Source: Bacillota bacterium (lineage in GTDB: Bacteria > Bacillota > Sulfobacillia > JAUYEG01). From it: 64,000 nucleotides of DNA. The DNA lies in the NCBI GenBank assembly GCA_030691505.1, contig JAUYEG010000163.1:1-64000 (forward strand), given 5' to 3'. Made by a program: the position numbers and the translations under genes. Below are positions 16,571 through 25,858 of this stretch, piece after piece; positions within the stretch are counted from its first letter, which is position 1, and every line of letters starts with the position of its first letter. A model generated the notes under the pieces. It searched no databases, was not told the origin of the DNA, and worked only from the letters and a program-made list of their open reading frames with translations.

Positions 16571-17237
16571 CGGGCATGTCCCCCTTCGCAAAGCGCCTAA
16601 TCCGCAGCTCCGTAACCAGCAAGTCGAGCGGCTGATCGTGGGGGCCGGCTGGTACAGCCGGGTGCACCTGTAGCTCGTAGGCCAGGCCGCACGCCACAGG
16701 TCCGGCGGAGTGCCTTCCGGCGGCGCCGGGTGCGGCCGGCCTCCTCGCCGCCGGACCGGGCTCCTCACGCCAGCCTCGCAGCAGGGCGTCGTAGAACCCA
16801 CCGCCATACCCCACACGCTGTCCACGGACGTCAAACGCGACCCCAGGAACAACCACCAGATCGATGCGCGCCGGATCAGCCGGCGGACAGCCTTGGCCGG
16901 GCTCAGGAATCCCCCAGCCGCCCGGACGCAGCTCTGCAAGGTCACTCACAATACGCAGGTCGAGCCGCGGTGTGCCGGCCTGGACGGCGGGAAGGACGAG
17001 AGTTCGGCCGGAGCGCAGGATATCGAACAGCAGGGGCCTGGTGTCGAGTTCACCCCGAAAGCTGGCAAAGGCCATGACCGTCCGCGCGGCGCCGTATTCC
17101 GGCAGCCCGACAAGACGCCAGCAGGCGAGCCCTCCCAGCATTACGCTAAGATCCAAAGGCAGGCTGGCCCGCCGGTCGAGCGTCTCCCGGCGGCACCGCC
17201 TTTTGGCCGCTCGGAGGCTGGCGGTGTGGACGGACAC
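16554..17237 (-). CDS. 5-formyltetrahydrofolate cyclo-ligase
   Basis: 227 residues. The family signature PGVAFDVRGQRVGYGGGFYD near residue 130 forms the ATP and folate site, and the N-terminal KRRCRRETLDRR fits the ATP-binding arginine/lysine region. A proline- and alanine-rich insertion follows the signature. The enzyme converts 5-formyl-THF to 5,10-methenyl-THF with ATP. Its place behind the biotin carrier gene looks like simple co-transcription. Confidence 0.88.
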   Translation of the reverse strand: MSVHTASLRAAKRRCRRETLDRRASLPLDLSVMLGGLACWRLVGLPEYGAARTVMAFASFRGELDTRPLLFDILRSGRTLVLPAVQAGTPRLDLRIVSDLAELRPGGWGIPEPGQGCPPADPARIDLVVVPGVAFDVRGQRVGYGGGFYDALLRGWREEPGPAARRPAAPGAAGRHSAGPVACGLAYELQVHPAVPAGPHDQPLDLLVTELRIRRFAKGDMPDGRGG

Positions 17238-17258
17238 GGGCTTTCTGCTACCTCGCGG

Positions 17259-17723
17259 CTACTTGATGACCAGAAGAAGGTCGCCGGCGTTGACCGCCGC
17301 GCCCTTCTGGACCGCGACCTGAGTCACCGTGCCCGCGGATGGGGCCATTATCTCGTTCTCCATCTTCATGGCCTCGAGGATACACAGCACCTGTCCGGAC
17401 GAAACGGCCTGCCCTGCGCTCACCCGCACGTCCACAACCGTCCCGGGGAGCGGAGCCGAAACGCGGATCCCCCCGGCGGGCGCGGCGGCAGGGACAGCCG
17501 GCGCGGCCTTGGGCGCGGCCGGGCGCAGCGCCGGGGCGCTTGGTCCGGCAGGCGGCGCCGCCGGGGCCGCACCTGGCGGAGTGGCCTGTACGGGTGACAC
17601 CGCTGCCGGCGCCGTCTGGCCCTGCTGCGGACCAGAAACGCGAGTAACAGCGGGGGAGGCGCCCATTTCCTCCACCTGTACTTCAAATACCTCACCGTTT
17701 ACAGTAACGCGGAAAGTCCTCAC
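17259..17723 (-). CDS. Biotin carboxyl carrier protein of an acyl-CoA carboxylase/decarboxylase
   Basis: 154 residues: a short N-terminal beta region, a long alanine- and proline-rich linker (about residues 30-80) and a C-terminal biotinyl domain with EAMKMENEI, where the lysine carries biotin. Start GTG 17723 is chosen because the preceding frame overlaps mmdA and lacks family features. It follows the carboxyltransferase gene by 64 bases, as in propionyl-CoA carboxylase and methylmalonyl-CoA decarboxylase clusters. Confidence 0.88.
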   Translation of the reverse strand: MRTFRVTVNGEVFEVQVEEMGASPAVTRVSGPQQGQTAPAAVSPVQATPPGAAPAAPPAGPSAPALRPAAPKAAPAVPAAAPAGGIRVSAPLPGTVVDVRVSAGQAVSSGQVLCILEAMKMENEIMAPSAGTVTQVAVQKGAAVNAGDLLLVIK

Positions 17724-17787
17724 GTCGGCTTGGCTAGCTCCTCTCCCTTGGCCCGCGGCAGCCAGGACGCAAACAGCGTCCCGGCCC

Positions 17788-19338
17788 CTAGAGCGGGATG
17801 TTGCCGTGCTTTTTGGCTGGTCTCGACTCACGCTTGCTCCTCAGACTGCGGAGAACCTCAATCAGCACCGGACGTGAGTCCTCCGGGGCGATGACAGCCT
17901 CAATGTACCCCCGCGCTGCGGCAGGGTACGGGGTCGCGAACCGGGCCCGGTATTCGGCTTCCTTGTCCCGGCGGGTCTGCACGGGATCCCCGGCCTGCTC
18001 GATATCGCGACGGAAGATTATGTTGGCGGCGCCCTCGGGCCCCATCACGGCGATCTCAGCGGTCGGCCACGCGGCGGAGAAATCCGCTCCGAGCGACCGG
18101 CTGCACATTGCGAGGTAGGCCCCACCATACGCCTTGCGCAACACGACGGTGAGCTTGGGCACCGTGGCTTCCGAATAGGCAAACAGCAGCTTGGCGCCGT
18201 GACGAATGATCCCGCCGTACTCCTGGGCTGTGCCGGGCAGGTAGCCCGGGGTGTCGACGAAGGTCAGCAGCGGGATGTTGAACGAGTCGCAGAAGCGGAC
18301 AAACCGGGCCGCCTTGTCCGACGCATTGATGTCGATGCACCCCGCGAGCACCTTGGGCTGATTCGCCACAACGCCGATGACTTGGCCGTCGAGCCGCGCG
18401 AAGCCGGTGACCATGTTGGCGGCGTACCACTGGTGGGTTTCGAACAGATCGCCATGGTCCAGGATGGGGCGTATCACGTCCCGCACGTCATAGGGACGGT
18501 TGGGGTCCGCGGGCACTGCGGCTGCCAGGGCGGGGTCGCGCCTCTCGGGGTCATCGGTCGGCTCCGCCTCGGGTGGATCTTCGAGATTGTTGGCGGGCAG
18601 AAAGGACAGGAGCTTCTTTACCTGGGCCAGGCATTCAGCCTCGCCGGCGGCGTGGAAGTGGGCCACGCCGCTGGTCTGGTTATGCGTCGGCGACCCGCCG
18701 AGGTCCTCAAGGCTGACATCCTCGCCCGTTACGGCCTTGATAACCTGCGGGCCGGTGATGAACATCTGGCTTGTCTTATCCACCATGAAGACGAAGTCCG
18801 TCAGCGCCGGCGAGTACACCGCGCCGCCGGCGCAGGGCCCGGCGATTACCGAGATCTGCGGGATAACCCCGGATGAGAGCGTGTTGCGGAAGAAGATGCG
18901 CCCGTAGCCGTCAAGAGCGTCGATTCCCTCCTGGATGCGGGCGCCGCCGGAGTCGTTGATGCCGACGAGGGGGGCACCCACCTTTGCGGCCATCTCCATG
19001 ACCTTGACGATCTTGCTGGCGTGCGCCTCTCCGAGGCTGCCGCCTATCACCGTGAAATCCTGGGCAAACGCGTACACGGGCCGTCCGTCGACGCGGCCGA
19101 AACCGGTGACCACGCCCTCGCCCGGCGCCTCAGTCCGGTCCATCCCGAACTCGATGCACCGGTGGCGTGCAAACATGTCCAGCTCGGTGAAGCTATCCTG
19201 GTCAAACAGCTGTGCCAGGCGCTCGCGCGCGGTGAGCTTGCCCGCACGGTGCTGGCGCTCCGTGCGTTCAGGGCCGCCGCCGCCGATTACCTTGGCCTTC
19301 TCGGCCGCCAGCGCGGACAGCTTTTCCTCAATGCTCAT
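17788..19338 (-). CDS. mmdA: Methylmalonyl-CoA/propionyl-CoA carboxyltransferase subunit
   Basis: 516 residues with the two crotonase-like halves of acyl-CoA carboxyltransferases. Visible are [12 protein letters not shown] and [12 protein letters not shown] in the N half, [16 protein letters not shown], and [14 protein letters not shown] with [12 protein letters not shown] in the C half. It transfers CO2 between methylmalonyl-CoA and biotin on the adjacent carrier. No biotin carboxylase and no sodium-pumping MmdB lies nearby, so it cannot be decided whether the complex is a decarboxylase, a carboxylase or a transcarboxylase. It overlaps the epimerase gene. Confidence 0.92.
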   Translation of the reverse strand: MSIEEKLSALAAEKAKVIGGGGPERTERQHRAGKLTARERLAQLFDQDSFTELDMFARHRCIEFGMDRTEAPGEGVVTGFGRVDGRPVYAFAQDFTVIGGSLGEAHASKIVKVMEMAAKVGAPLVGINDSGGARIQEGIDALDGYGRIFFRNTLSSGVIPQISVIAGPCAGGAVYSPALTDFVFMVDKTSQMFITGPQVIKAVTGEDVSLEDLGGSPTHNQTSGVAHFHAAGEAECLAQVKKLLSFLPANNLEDPPEAEPTDDPERRDPALAAAVPADPNRPYDVRDVIRPILDHGDLFETHQWYAANMVTGFARLDGQVIGVVANQPKVLAGCIDINASDKAARFVRFCDSFNIPLLTFVDTPGYLPGTAQEYGGIIRHGAKLLFAYSEATVPKLTVVLRKAYGGAYLAMCSRSLGADFSAAWPTAEIAVMGPEGAANIIFRRDIEQAGDPVQTRRDKEAEYRARFATPYPAAARGYIEAVIAPEDSRPVLIEVLRSLRSKRESRPAKKHGNIPL

Positions 19339-19748
19339 GATCTGGGTTCCCCTCTTTGGCTCAATTCGATTAGCACTCCGTGCGTGGACTTCGGGTGCAG
19401 GAAAGCGATCAGCTTGCCGCCGGCGCCGGTCCGCGGCGTCTCGTCGATCAGCCTGAGCCCCGCGGCCCGGGCGGCGGCGAGCGCGGCCGGCAGGTCGGGC
19501 ACCGACAGGCTGATGTGGTGTATACCCTCGCCCCGGGCGGCCAGGAACTTGCCAACCGGTCCGTCCGGATCGGTCGGCTCAAGCAGCTCGATGTGCGCCG
19601 GACCCAGCGCAAGCATCGCGACCTTCACGCCCTGCTCCGGCACCGTCTCAATGGCGTCGAGCGAAAGGCCGAGCGCCTCCCGGTAGGCAACAAGGGCGGA
19701 CTCGATCTCGCGCACGGCTATGCCGATGTGGTCAAGCTCCGTGTTCAT
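19335..19748 (-). CDS. mce: Methylmalonyl-CoA epimerase
   Basis: 137 residues of the vicinal oxygen chelate fold with metal ligands in DHIGIAV, GIHHISL and VLIELSQ. It interconverts the S and R forms of methylmalonyl-CoA between mutase and carboxyltransferase. ATG 19748 matches the family N-terminus; an ATG at 19763 lies too close to the AGGAGG but cannot be excluded. Its end overlaps mmdA. Confidence 0.92.
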   Translation of the reverse strand: MNTELDHIGIAVREIESALVAYREALGLSLDAIETVPEQGVKVAMLALGPAHIELLEPTDPDGPVGKFLAARGEGIHHISLSVPDLPAALAAARAAGLRLIDETPRTGAGGKLIAFLHPKSTHGVLIELSQRGEPRS

Positions 19749-19787
19749 GCCCCTGACGCCCATCTCCTCCTTACCCCCCGTCTCCTT

Positions 19788-21470
19788 CTAGGGTAGCGAG
19801 GCCGCGCGGTATTCCCCGAAGACGCCCCGCAGGACCTCGCACAGCTCACCAAGCGTCGCCCGCGCCTTGACCGCGGCGAGGCAGAGGGGCACGAGGTTGT
19901 CGGTTCCCGCCGCCCCCTGTCTTACTGCATCGAGCGCCTGCCGCACGGCGATCCCGTCGCGTCCCGCCCGGACCCGGGAAAGCCGCCCGAGCTGCGCCTT
20001 TTCGACCGCGGGATCCACGCGCAGCAGGCCCGACGGCGGGGCCTCGTCCGTGGTGAATGCGTTGACGCCCACTATCACGTGACGGCCGGCCTCGACCTCG
20101 CGCTGAAACCGGTAGGCGCTCTCGTGTATCTCACGCTGGACGAAACCGCCTTCGATGGCTTCGACCGCTCCACCCAGTTCGCTCAGCCGCTCAAGATAGT
20201 CAGCCGCCTCGCGCTCGATCCGGTCGGTCAGGGTTTCAACGAAATAGCTGCCGGCGAGAGGGTCTATCGTGTCGGCTACCCCTGCCTCATGGGCGATGAC
20301 CTGCTGGGTTCGCAGGGCCGTCCGGACGGAATCTTCCGATGGCAGGGCCAGCGCCTCATCTTTCGAATTGGTGTGCAGCGACTGCGTGCCTCCGAGCACG
20401 GCGGCCAGCGCCTGCAGAGCCACGCGCACCACGTTGTTCTCGGGCTGCTGGGCGGTCAGCGTCGAGCCGGCGGTCTGAGTATGGAAGCGAAGCATCCACG
20501 ACCGGGGGTCGCGGGCCCCGAACTGCTCGCGCATCATCCTGGCCCACAGTCGCCGCGCGGCGCGGAACTTGGCAACCTCCTCGAAGAAATCCGAGTGCGA
20601 GTTGAAGAAGAACGACAGCCGCGGCGCAAAGCTGTCCACATCGAGTCCCCTCTCCACCGCCGCCTGCACGTACGCAGCGGCATTGGCCAGCGTGAAGGCC
20701 ACTTCCTGGACGGCGGTGGCGCCGGCCTCTCGAATGTGATAGCCGCTGATGCTGATCGTGTTCCAATTGGGTACGTGTTCGGAGCAAAACTGGAAGATAT
20801 CCGTGACCAGCCGCATTGACTGGCGCGGCGGGAAGATGTATGTGCCGCGCGCGACGTATTCCTTTAGCACATCGTTCTGGACCGTTCCGCCGAGCCTGTC
20901 CAAGGGGACGCCCTGCTCCTCCGCGAGTGCCAGGTACATGGCCAGAAGGATCGCCGCTGGGGCGTTTATCGTCATCGAGGTGGTCACCTTGTCGAGCGGG
21001 ATCCCGTCAAACAGAACCTGCATGTCCGACAGCGTGCAGACGGCGACCCCTACCCTTCCAACCTCACCCTCCGCCAGAGGGTGATCCGAGTCGTAGCCCA
21101 TCTGCGTCGGCAGGTCGAAGGCGATGGACAGCCCGGTCTGACCCTGGTCGAGCAGGTAGCGGAAACGGCTGTTGGTTTCCTCCGCGGTGCCGAACCCGGC
21201 GTACTGGCGCATGGTCCACAGCCGCCCGCGGTACATCGTGGGCTGGACACCCCGGGTGAACGGGAATTCCCCAGGGAAACCGAGGTCGCGCACGTAGTCG
21301 AGCCCGGATACGTCCTGTGGCGTGTACAGCCTCTCTATGGGCAGGCCGGAGGCGGTCGAGAAGCCCGGCGACCGCTCCGGGAACCGGGCCAACGCCTTAC
21401 CAAGAGTGCCGGCTTCCCATCTGGCCCGGGCCGCCTCAAGCGCCCCGGGGTCACGCTCGTGCTCAGCCAT
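19788..21470 (-). CDS. mutA: Methylmalonyl-CoA mutase, catalytic (substrate-binding) subunit
   Basis: 560 residues, the TIM-barrel part only. It has [13 protein letters not shown] and the substrate-binding blocks [18 protein letters not shown] and [15 protein letters not shown]. The C-terminal B12-binding domain with DxHxxG is missing and must be encoded elsewhere as a small subunit; it is not in this window. The enzyme interconverts succinyl-CoA and methylmalonyl-CoA. It is followed by mce, mmdA and the biotin carrier and preceded by gdhA. Confidence 0.93.
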   Translation of the reverse strand: MAEHERDPGALEAARARWEAGTLGKALARFPERSPGFSTASGLPIERLYTPQDVSGLDYVRDLGFPGEFPFTRGVQPTMYRGRLWTMRQYAGFGTAEETNSRFRYLLDQGQTGLSIAFDLPTQMGYDSDHPLAEGEVGRVGVAVCTLSDMQVLFDGIPLDKVTTSMTINAPAAILLAMYLALAEEQGVPLDRLGGTVQNDVLKEYVARGTYIFPPRQSMRLVTDIFQFCSEHVPNWNTISISGYHIREAGATAVQEVAFTLANAAAYVQAAVERGLDVDSFAPRLSFFFNSHSDFFEEVAKFRAARRLWARMMREQFGARDPRSWMLRFHTQTAGSTLTAQQPENNVVRVALQALAAVLGGTQSLHTNSKDEALALPSEDSVRTALRTQQVIAHEAGVADTIDPLAGSYFVETLTDRIEREAADYLERLSELGGAVEAIEGGFVQREIHESAYRFQREVEAGRHVIVGVNAFTTDEAPPSGLLRVDPAVEKAQLGRLSRVRAGRDGIAVRQALDAVRQGAAGTDNLVPLCLAAVKARATLGELCEVLRGVFGEYRAASLP

Positions 21471-21549
21471 CAATCATGCCCCCTACAGCCCCAGGCCGCC
21501 TGTCCCGAGTCCATCGCGCGGGCAGGCTGTCCTTCGCGCCGGAGCGGGA

Positions 21550-21585
21550 GGGCCCGGCGGTCTTGTGGGCCGCACCGCCGGGCCC
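21550..21585 (-). terminator. GC-rich hairpin after gdhA
   Basis: GGGCCCGGCGGT and its exact complement (21550-21561, 21574-21585) form a 12-base stem between gdhA and mutA. No T-run follows on the minus strand, so it may attenuate rather than stop transcription or protect the gdhA 3' end. Confidence 0.45.
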
Positions 21586-21644
21586 CGCGATTCCAAGACA
21601 GGCCGATCTGAGGTTGCCCCGAACCGGCCCGCGTGTACCGGGTT

Positions 21645-22898
21645 CTAGCCGAGCCAGCCGCGGACACGCATGGCGTCCGCGACGCGCTTGACGGCGACCA
21701 TGAAAGCCGCCGCGCGCATGGAAACCCCCTTGGCCTTGTGCATGTCGTAGACGGCGGTGAACGACTTGACCATCATGGGTCCAAGCTTCTCGTTGACTTC
21801 CTGCTCGCTCCAGTAGTAGCCCATCAGGTTCTGAACCCACTCGAAGTATGAAACCGTGACACCGCCGGCGCTGGCCAGGATGTCCGGGATGACGAAGATG
21901 CCCTTGGAGAACAGGACCTCGTCGGCCTCCGGCGTGGTGGGGCCGTTGGCGGCCTCGCCGATGATGCGGGCCTTGACCCCGCCCGCGTTGGCGGAGGTGA
22001 TGGAGTTCTCGAGGGCGGCGGGGATCAGGATATCGCACTCGACGGTCAGGCTCGAGCCCGCCGGCAGATTCTTGGCCCCGGGGAAATCGGCGACGGTGCT
22101 GTGCTTGGTCTTATGGGCCAGGATTGCTTTGGGATCCATGCCGGCCGCATTGTAGACGCATCCGCGGGAATCCTCGGCGCAGATGATCTTGACGCCTTTT
22201 TCGGCGAGGAGGATGGCCGCGATGCTTCCCGCGTTGCCGAAGCCCTGGATGGAGGCCGTTGCCTTGGCTGCATCAACGCCGAGCTTCTTGCAGGCCTCGA
22301 GGACCACGGTCACGCAGCCGCGGGCCGTCGCCTCGTTGCGTCCGAGCGAGCCGCCGAGGATGATCGGCTTGCCCGTAACGACCCCGAATCTGTTGCGTCC
22401 CTGCAGTTTGGAGTACTCGTCAGTGATCCACGCCATGATCTGGGCGTTGGTATAGACGTCCGGAGCCGGGATGTCGATGTCATCGCCGATGAGCGGAGCG
22501 ATCCTCTCGGTGAACGCGCGGGACAACCGCTCGAGCTCGCCCTGCGACAGCTCCTTGGGATTGCACTTGACCGCCCCTTTGCCGCCGCCGTACGGCAGCC
22601 CGAGGGTGGCGCACTTGAAGGTCATCCACATCGAGAGCGCCCTGACCTCGTCGGCATAGGTGCCCGGGTGGAAGCGGAGCCCGCCCTTGTATGGGCCCAC
22701 GGCATCGTTGTGCTGTGACCGCCAGCCCGTGAAAACCTTGACCGTGCCGTCGTCCATCTTGACCGGGAAAGAAACCTCGAGGAACCGCTTGGGCTGCTTG
22801 AGCAGTTCGTAGGCAGCCGGTTCGAGCCCCAGCTGATGACATGCTTCTTTGACCTGTCCCTGACAGATGAGGAAAGGATTCATGGTTTGCTCGCTCAT
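21645..22898 (-). CDS. gdhA: Glutamate dehydrogenase (Glu/Leu/Phe/Val family)
   Basis: 417 residues. GPYKGGLRFHP near 69 and LPYGGGKGAVKCNP near 104 hold the substrate-binding and catalytic lysines; IQGFGNAGS is the dinucleotide-binding loop of the Rossmann domain. The length and motifs fit the hexameric GdhA/RocG type, usually NAD-dependent and catabolic. It converts glutamate to 2-oxoglutarate and ammonia. Located between the KOR operon and the methylmalonyl-CoA genes, it suits glutamate breakdown. Confidence 0.92.
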   Translation of the reverse strand: MSEQTMNPFLICQGQVKEACHQLGLEPAAYELLKQPKRFLEVSFPVKMDDGTVKVFTGWRSQHNDAVGPYKGGLRFHPGTYADEVRALSMWMTFKCATLGLPYGGGKGAVKCNPKELSQGELERLSRAFTERIAPLIGDDIDIPAPDVYTNAQIMAWITDEYSKLQGRNRFGVVTGKPIILGGSLGRNEATARGCVTVVLEACKKLGVDAAKATASIQGFGNAGSIAAILLAEKGVKIICAEDSRGCVYNAAGMDPKAILAHKTKHSTVADFPGAKNLPAGSSLTVECDILIPAALENSITSANAGGVKARIIGEAANGPTTPEADEVLFSKGIFVIPDILASAGGVTVSYFEWVQNLMGYYWSEQEVNEKLGPMMVKSFTAVYDMHKAKGVSMRAAAFMVAVKRVADAMRVRGWLG

Positions 22899-23037
22899 TG
22901 CCTTACTTTCGCCTCCCCGCCAACTGAATAAGTTATCGCGTCATCCTGTCCTTGCCGTCGCGGCATCGCGCGTGCGGCCTCCAGGTTGTCAGCGCACTGG
23001 TGCTGCCTTTTCGCGAACCCCCCCTCGATCCGACTGC

Positions 23038-23062
23038 GGCCGCCGCACGCGGGCCGGCGGCC
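23038..23062 (-). terminator. Hairpin just after korC
   Basis: GGCCGCCG (23038-23045) and CGGCGGCC (23055-23062) form an 8-base stem starting 5 bases beyond the korC stop on the minus strand. No T-run follows. Confidence 0.4.
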
Positions 23063-23067
23063 AAAAC

Positions 23068-23613
23068 TCAGGATACTTCGTCAGACATCCGCACCGCGGC
23101 CATTCCCGCGGCAAAGGCCTTCATGTTGAGCTCCTCGGTGCCGCGGGGAACCCGGGCACGTACCGCGCGCTCGACTGCCGCCGCGCTGACGATGCCCGTG
23201 GCACGCGTCAGAACGCCGAGCGCGACGATGTTGGTCGTTAGTTCACGGCCGGTAACCTCGAGTGCAAGCCGGGCGATCGGTACCCGGACCACCCTGGCGC
23301 CCTCAGGCCAGGGCCCCTCGACGTGCTCTTCGTCGGCGACAAGCACGGCGCCCGGCCCTACCTTTCGCCCGTACGCCTCATGCGCTTCCTGGCTCAGGAC
23401 GAGAACCGCGTCGGGGACGGTCACCTTGGGATAGTCGATGTCGGTGTCGGACACCACAACTTCAGCCTTGGACGCGCCGCCGCGGGATTCGGGACCGTAC
23501 GACTGGGTCTGAACGGCGTTGAGTCCGTCGAAAATCGCCGCTTCGGCAAGGATAATGCCAGCCAAAATCACGCCCTGGCCCCCCTGCCCTGATAGCCGGA
23601 ACTCGTAGCGCAT
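23068..23613 (-). CDS. korC: 2-oxoacid:ferredoxin oxidoreductase, gamma subunit
   Basis: 181 residues with the family opening RLSGQGGQGVILAGIILAEAA and the QSYGPESRGGASKAEVVVS loop, which help bind CoA and close the active site in this enzyme family. It overlaps the stop of korB (TGATG). It is the last gene of the operon GntR-korD-A-B-C. Confidence 0.92.
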   Translation of the reverse strand: MRYEFRLSGQGGQGVILAGIILAEAAIFDGLNAVQTQSYGPESRGGASKAEVVVSDTDIDYPKVTVPDAVLVLSQEAHEAYGRKVGPGAVLVADEEHVEGPWPEGARVVRVPIARLALEVTGRELTTNIVALGVLTRATGIVSAAAVERAVRARVPRGTEELNMKAFAAGMAAVRMSDEVS

Positions 23614-24440
23614 CAGGATTTGCCCTCCCGCTCGGCGCCCAGCCTGGCTACCAGTTGCTCGTAGCTGCGGGCGTATTCCGGCCGCACGGCGTGGTGGAGC
23701 ACGCCGGTGAGGATCTTGCCCTGCAGTTGCTCGGGGGTCATCTTGGCCGCGGCCTTGACGTTTACCGTGTTGTCACGCTGCCAGCGCAGCATCTGGGCCG
23801 CGTTCCCGAGCTTGTTGCGGCGCCCGTAGGAGACCGGGCACTGGCTGATGGCCTCCACGAAAGAGAACCCGTCGTTTTGCAGGGCCTGGTATATCAGGTC
23901 GGTCAGGGCGACAGCGTGATGAGCCGTCCCGCGGGCGACAAACGAGGCGCCGGCGGCACGGGCCAGTTCGCAGAGGTCAAACGCCGGCTCCACCTGGCCG
24001 TACGGGGCCGTCGTGGCGAACGCGCCCAGCGGGGTGAGCGGCGAGTACTGGCCTCCGGTCATTCCGTAGACGCTGTTGTTGAAACAGATCGTCGTGACCC
24101 CGATATTGCGCCGGGCGGCGTGGATCAGATGGTTGCCGCCGATCGCCGCGGCGTCGCCGTCGCCCGTGATCACGATTACCCGTCTTTCGGGGCTCGCAAG
24201 CTTGACGCCGGTTGCGAAGGCCAGGGCGCGCCCGTGCGTGGTGTGCAGGGTGTTGAAATCGAGATAGCCCGGCGCCCGGCCGGCGCAACCGATCCCTGAG
24301 ATCATGACCACGTCGTCCTTGGGCGGGTCGATGCGGGCAATGGCCCTTAACAGGGCGCCCAGGATCGTGCCGTGGCCGCAGCCGGGGCACCAGATGTGCG
24401 GCAACGCATCGGAAAGCAGGTAGTCGCGCGCTGTGGCCAT
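23613..24440 (-). CDS. korB: 2-oxoacid:ferredoxin oxidoreductase, beta (TPP-binding) subunit
   Basis: 275 residues. WCPGCGHGT near residue 17 provides cysteines for a [4Fe-4S] cluster; GDGDAAAIGGNHLIHAARRN with the following NNSVYGMTGGQ is the thiamine pyrophosphate and magnesium site of KorB-type enzymes. The start overlaps the korA stop (TAATG). Confidence 0.94.
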   Translation of the reverse strand: MATARDYLLSDALPHIWCPGCGHGTILGALLRAIARIDPPKDDVVMISGIGCAGRAPGYLDFNTLHTTHGRALAFATGVKLASPERRVIVITGDGDAAAIGGNHLIHAARRNIGVTTICFNNSVYGMTGGQYSPLTPLGAFATTAPYGQVEPAFDLCELARAAGASFVARGTAHHAVALTDLIYQALQNDGFSFVEAISQCPVSYGRRNKLGNAAQMLRWQRDNTVNVKAAAKMTPEQLQGKILTGVLHHAVRPEYARSYEQLVARLGAEREGKS

Positions 24441-25588
24441 TACCGAACCTCCCGTAGCGCTTCGTAGATCTGGGCCGGCGGGAAGAGCTCCGTGTCAACG
24501 CGCGTAAGGCTCACCACTCGGGGCTCACCGCGCCCCCGACATGCGTAGCGCTCGACCTCGCCGACAAGCTGCCCGAGGTTGAGTTCCGGGACGATCACCA
24601 CGCGGGCCCGCGACGCAAGATCGGCCACTTTGACCGCCGGGAACGGCCAGATGGTCTGCAGGATGAGAAGGCCGGCCTTGATGCCGGCCTGCCGAGCTGA
24701 GCGGACGGCCTCCTTGGCGGAGCGGGCCGGGCTGCCCGCCGCGATAACCAGCACCTCCGCGTCGGCCGTCGCCACCTCTTGAAACAGCCCCCACCGCTGG
24801 GCGGCAAGGCTCATCTTGCCGTTTAGCCGGCGCACCAGCCGGTCAACCTCGGCGGGCGACGCGAATGGCCTGCCGCGTTCGTCGTGGTTGAGCCCCGTGA
24901 TGTGATGGCGGTAGCCGCTGCCAAAGTCGGCCATCTCCGGCACGAGGTCCGGGGTGTGGGCATAGGGGACAAAGTCCTCGGGCGCTGTCCGGCTGGGATC
25001 CGGGCGCCGGCGGTCGACTACCCTGACCTCGCTCTGCCCGGGCAACTCGACCCTCTCGCGCATGTGCCCAATGACCTCATCAAGGAGCACGATCGTCGGC
25101 ACGCGCAGGTCTTCGGCGCAGTTGAAAGCCGCCACGGTCAGGTCAAAGGTGTCCCGCACCGAGTACGGCGCGAGGACCACGATGGGGTGGTCGCCGTGTG
25201 TGCCCCAACGGGCCTGCATGATGTCGCCCTGTCCGGGAGCGGTCGGACCGCCCGTGCTGGGGCCGGCACGCTGGACGTTGACGACCACGCAGGGCACCTC
25301 GCACATTGCCGCGAACCCGATATTCTCCTGCTTGAGGGAAAAACCCGGGCCGCTTGTGGCGGTCATGGCCTTGGCCCCGCACAGCGAGGCCCCGATAATC
25401 GCGGCCATGCTCGCAATCTCATCTTCCATTTGAATGAACTTGCCGCCAAGCCGCGGCAGCCTCTCGGCCATCAGCTCGGCGACCTCAGTCGACGGGGTGA
25501 TCGGATACCCGGCGAAGAACCTGCAGCCGGCCGCGATAGCACCTTGGACGCAGGCTTCGTTGCCCTGAACCAGGCGAGCCGGTTCCAT
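24440..25588 (-). CDS. korA: 2-oxoacid:ferredoxin oxidoreductase, alpha subunit
   Basis: 382 residues with the pyrimidine-binding domain start LVQGNEACVQGAIAAGCRF and GYPITPSTEVAE. With korB, C and D it forms a four-gene enzyme that oxidises a 2-oxoacid plus CoA to acyl-CoA, CO2 and reduced ferredoxin. The substrate is inferred, not shown: the neighbourhood of gdhA and methylmalonyl-CoA mutase favours 2-oxoglutarate giving succinyl-CoA, but a branched-chain or other 2-oxoacid enzyme would look similar. Confidence 0.93.
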   Translation of the reverse strand: MEPARLVQGNEACVQGAIAAGCRFFAGYPITPSTEVAELMAERLPRLGGKFIQMEDEIASMAAIIGASLCGAKAMTATSGPGFSLKQENIGFAAMCEVPCVVVNVQRAGPSTGGPTAPGQGDIMQARWGTHGDHPIVVLAPYSVRDTFDLTVAAFNCAEDLRVPTIVLLDEVIGHMRERVELPGQSEVRVVDRRRPDPSRTAPEDFVPYAHTPDLVPEMADFGSGYRHHITGLNHDERGRPFASPAEVDRLVRRLNGKMSLAAQRWGLFQEVATADAEVLVIAAGSPARSAKEAVRSARQAGIKAGLLILQTIWPFPAVKVADLASRARVVIVPELNLGQLVGEVERYACRGRGEPRVVSLTRVDTELFPPAQIYEALREVR

Positions 25589-25591
25589 GCG

Positions 25592-25858
25592 TCAGTCCTC
25601 CCGCGCCCCGGATTTGCGGGGCCTCTCTGCCACCGTGACCGCGAAGTCGGGGCAGATGATCTCACAGAGCCGGCAGTACGTGCATGCATCAGGCTGGGCG
25701 AGCTCCGGATACTCCTTGGACCCTACCGCCAACGCCTTGCGGGGGCAGAACTCCACGCATATGCCGCACTTCTTGCACCATTCCAGGTTGAAAGTGACCG
25801 GCTGGCTGCTGCCTGCGTCCATCCCCGACCTCCGTCCGTCCAGCTCTCCAGCCATCAC
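25592..25858 (-). CDS. korD: 2-oxoacid:ferredoxin oxidoreductase, delta (ferredoxin-like) subunit
   Basis: 88 residues with two [4Fe-4S] motifs, CKKCGICVEFCP and CTYCRLCEIICP. The first codon (GTG 25858, or ATG 25855) overlaps the end of the GntR gene. It passes electrons from the TPP subunit to ferredoxin. Confidence 0.92.
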   Translation of the reverse strand: MMAGELDGRRSGMDAGSSQPVTFNLEWCKKCGICVEFCPRKALAVGSKEYPELAQPDACTYCRLCEIICPDFAVTVAERPRKSGARED

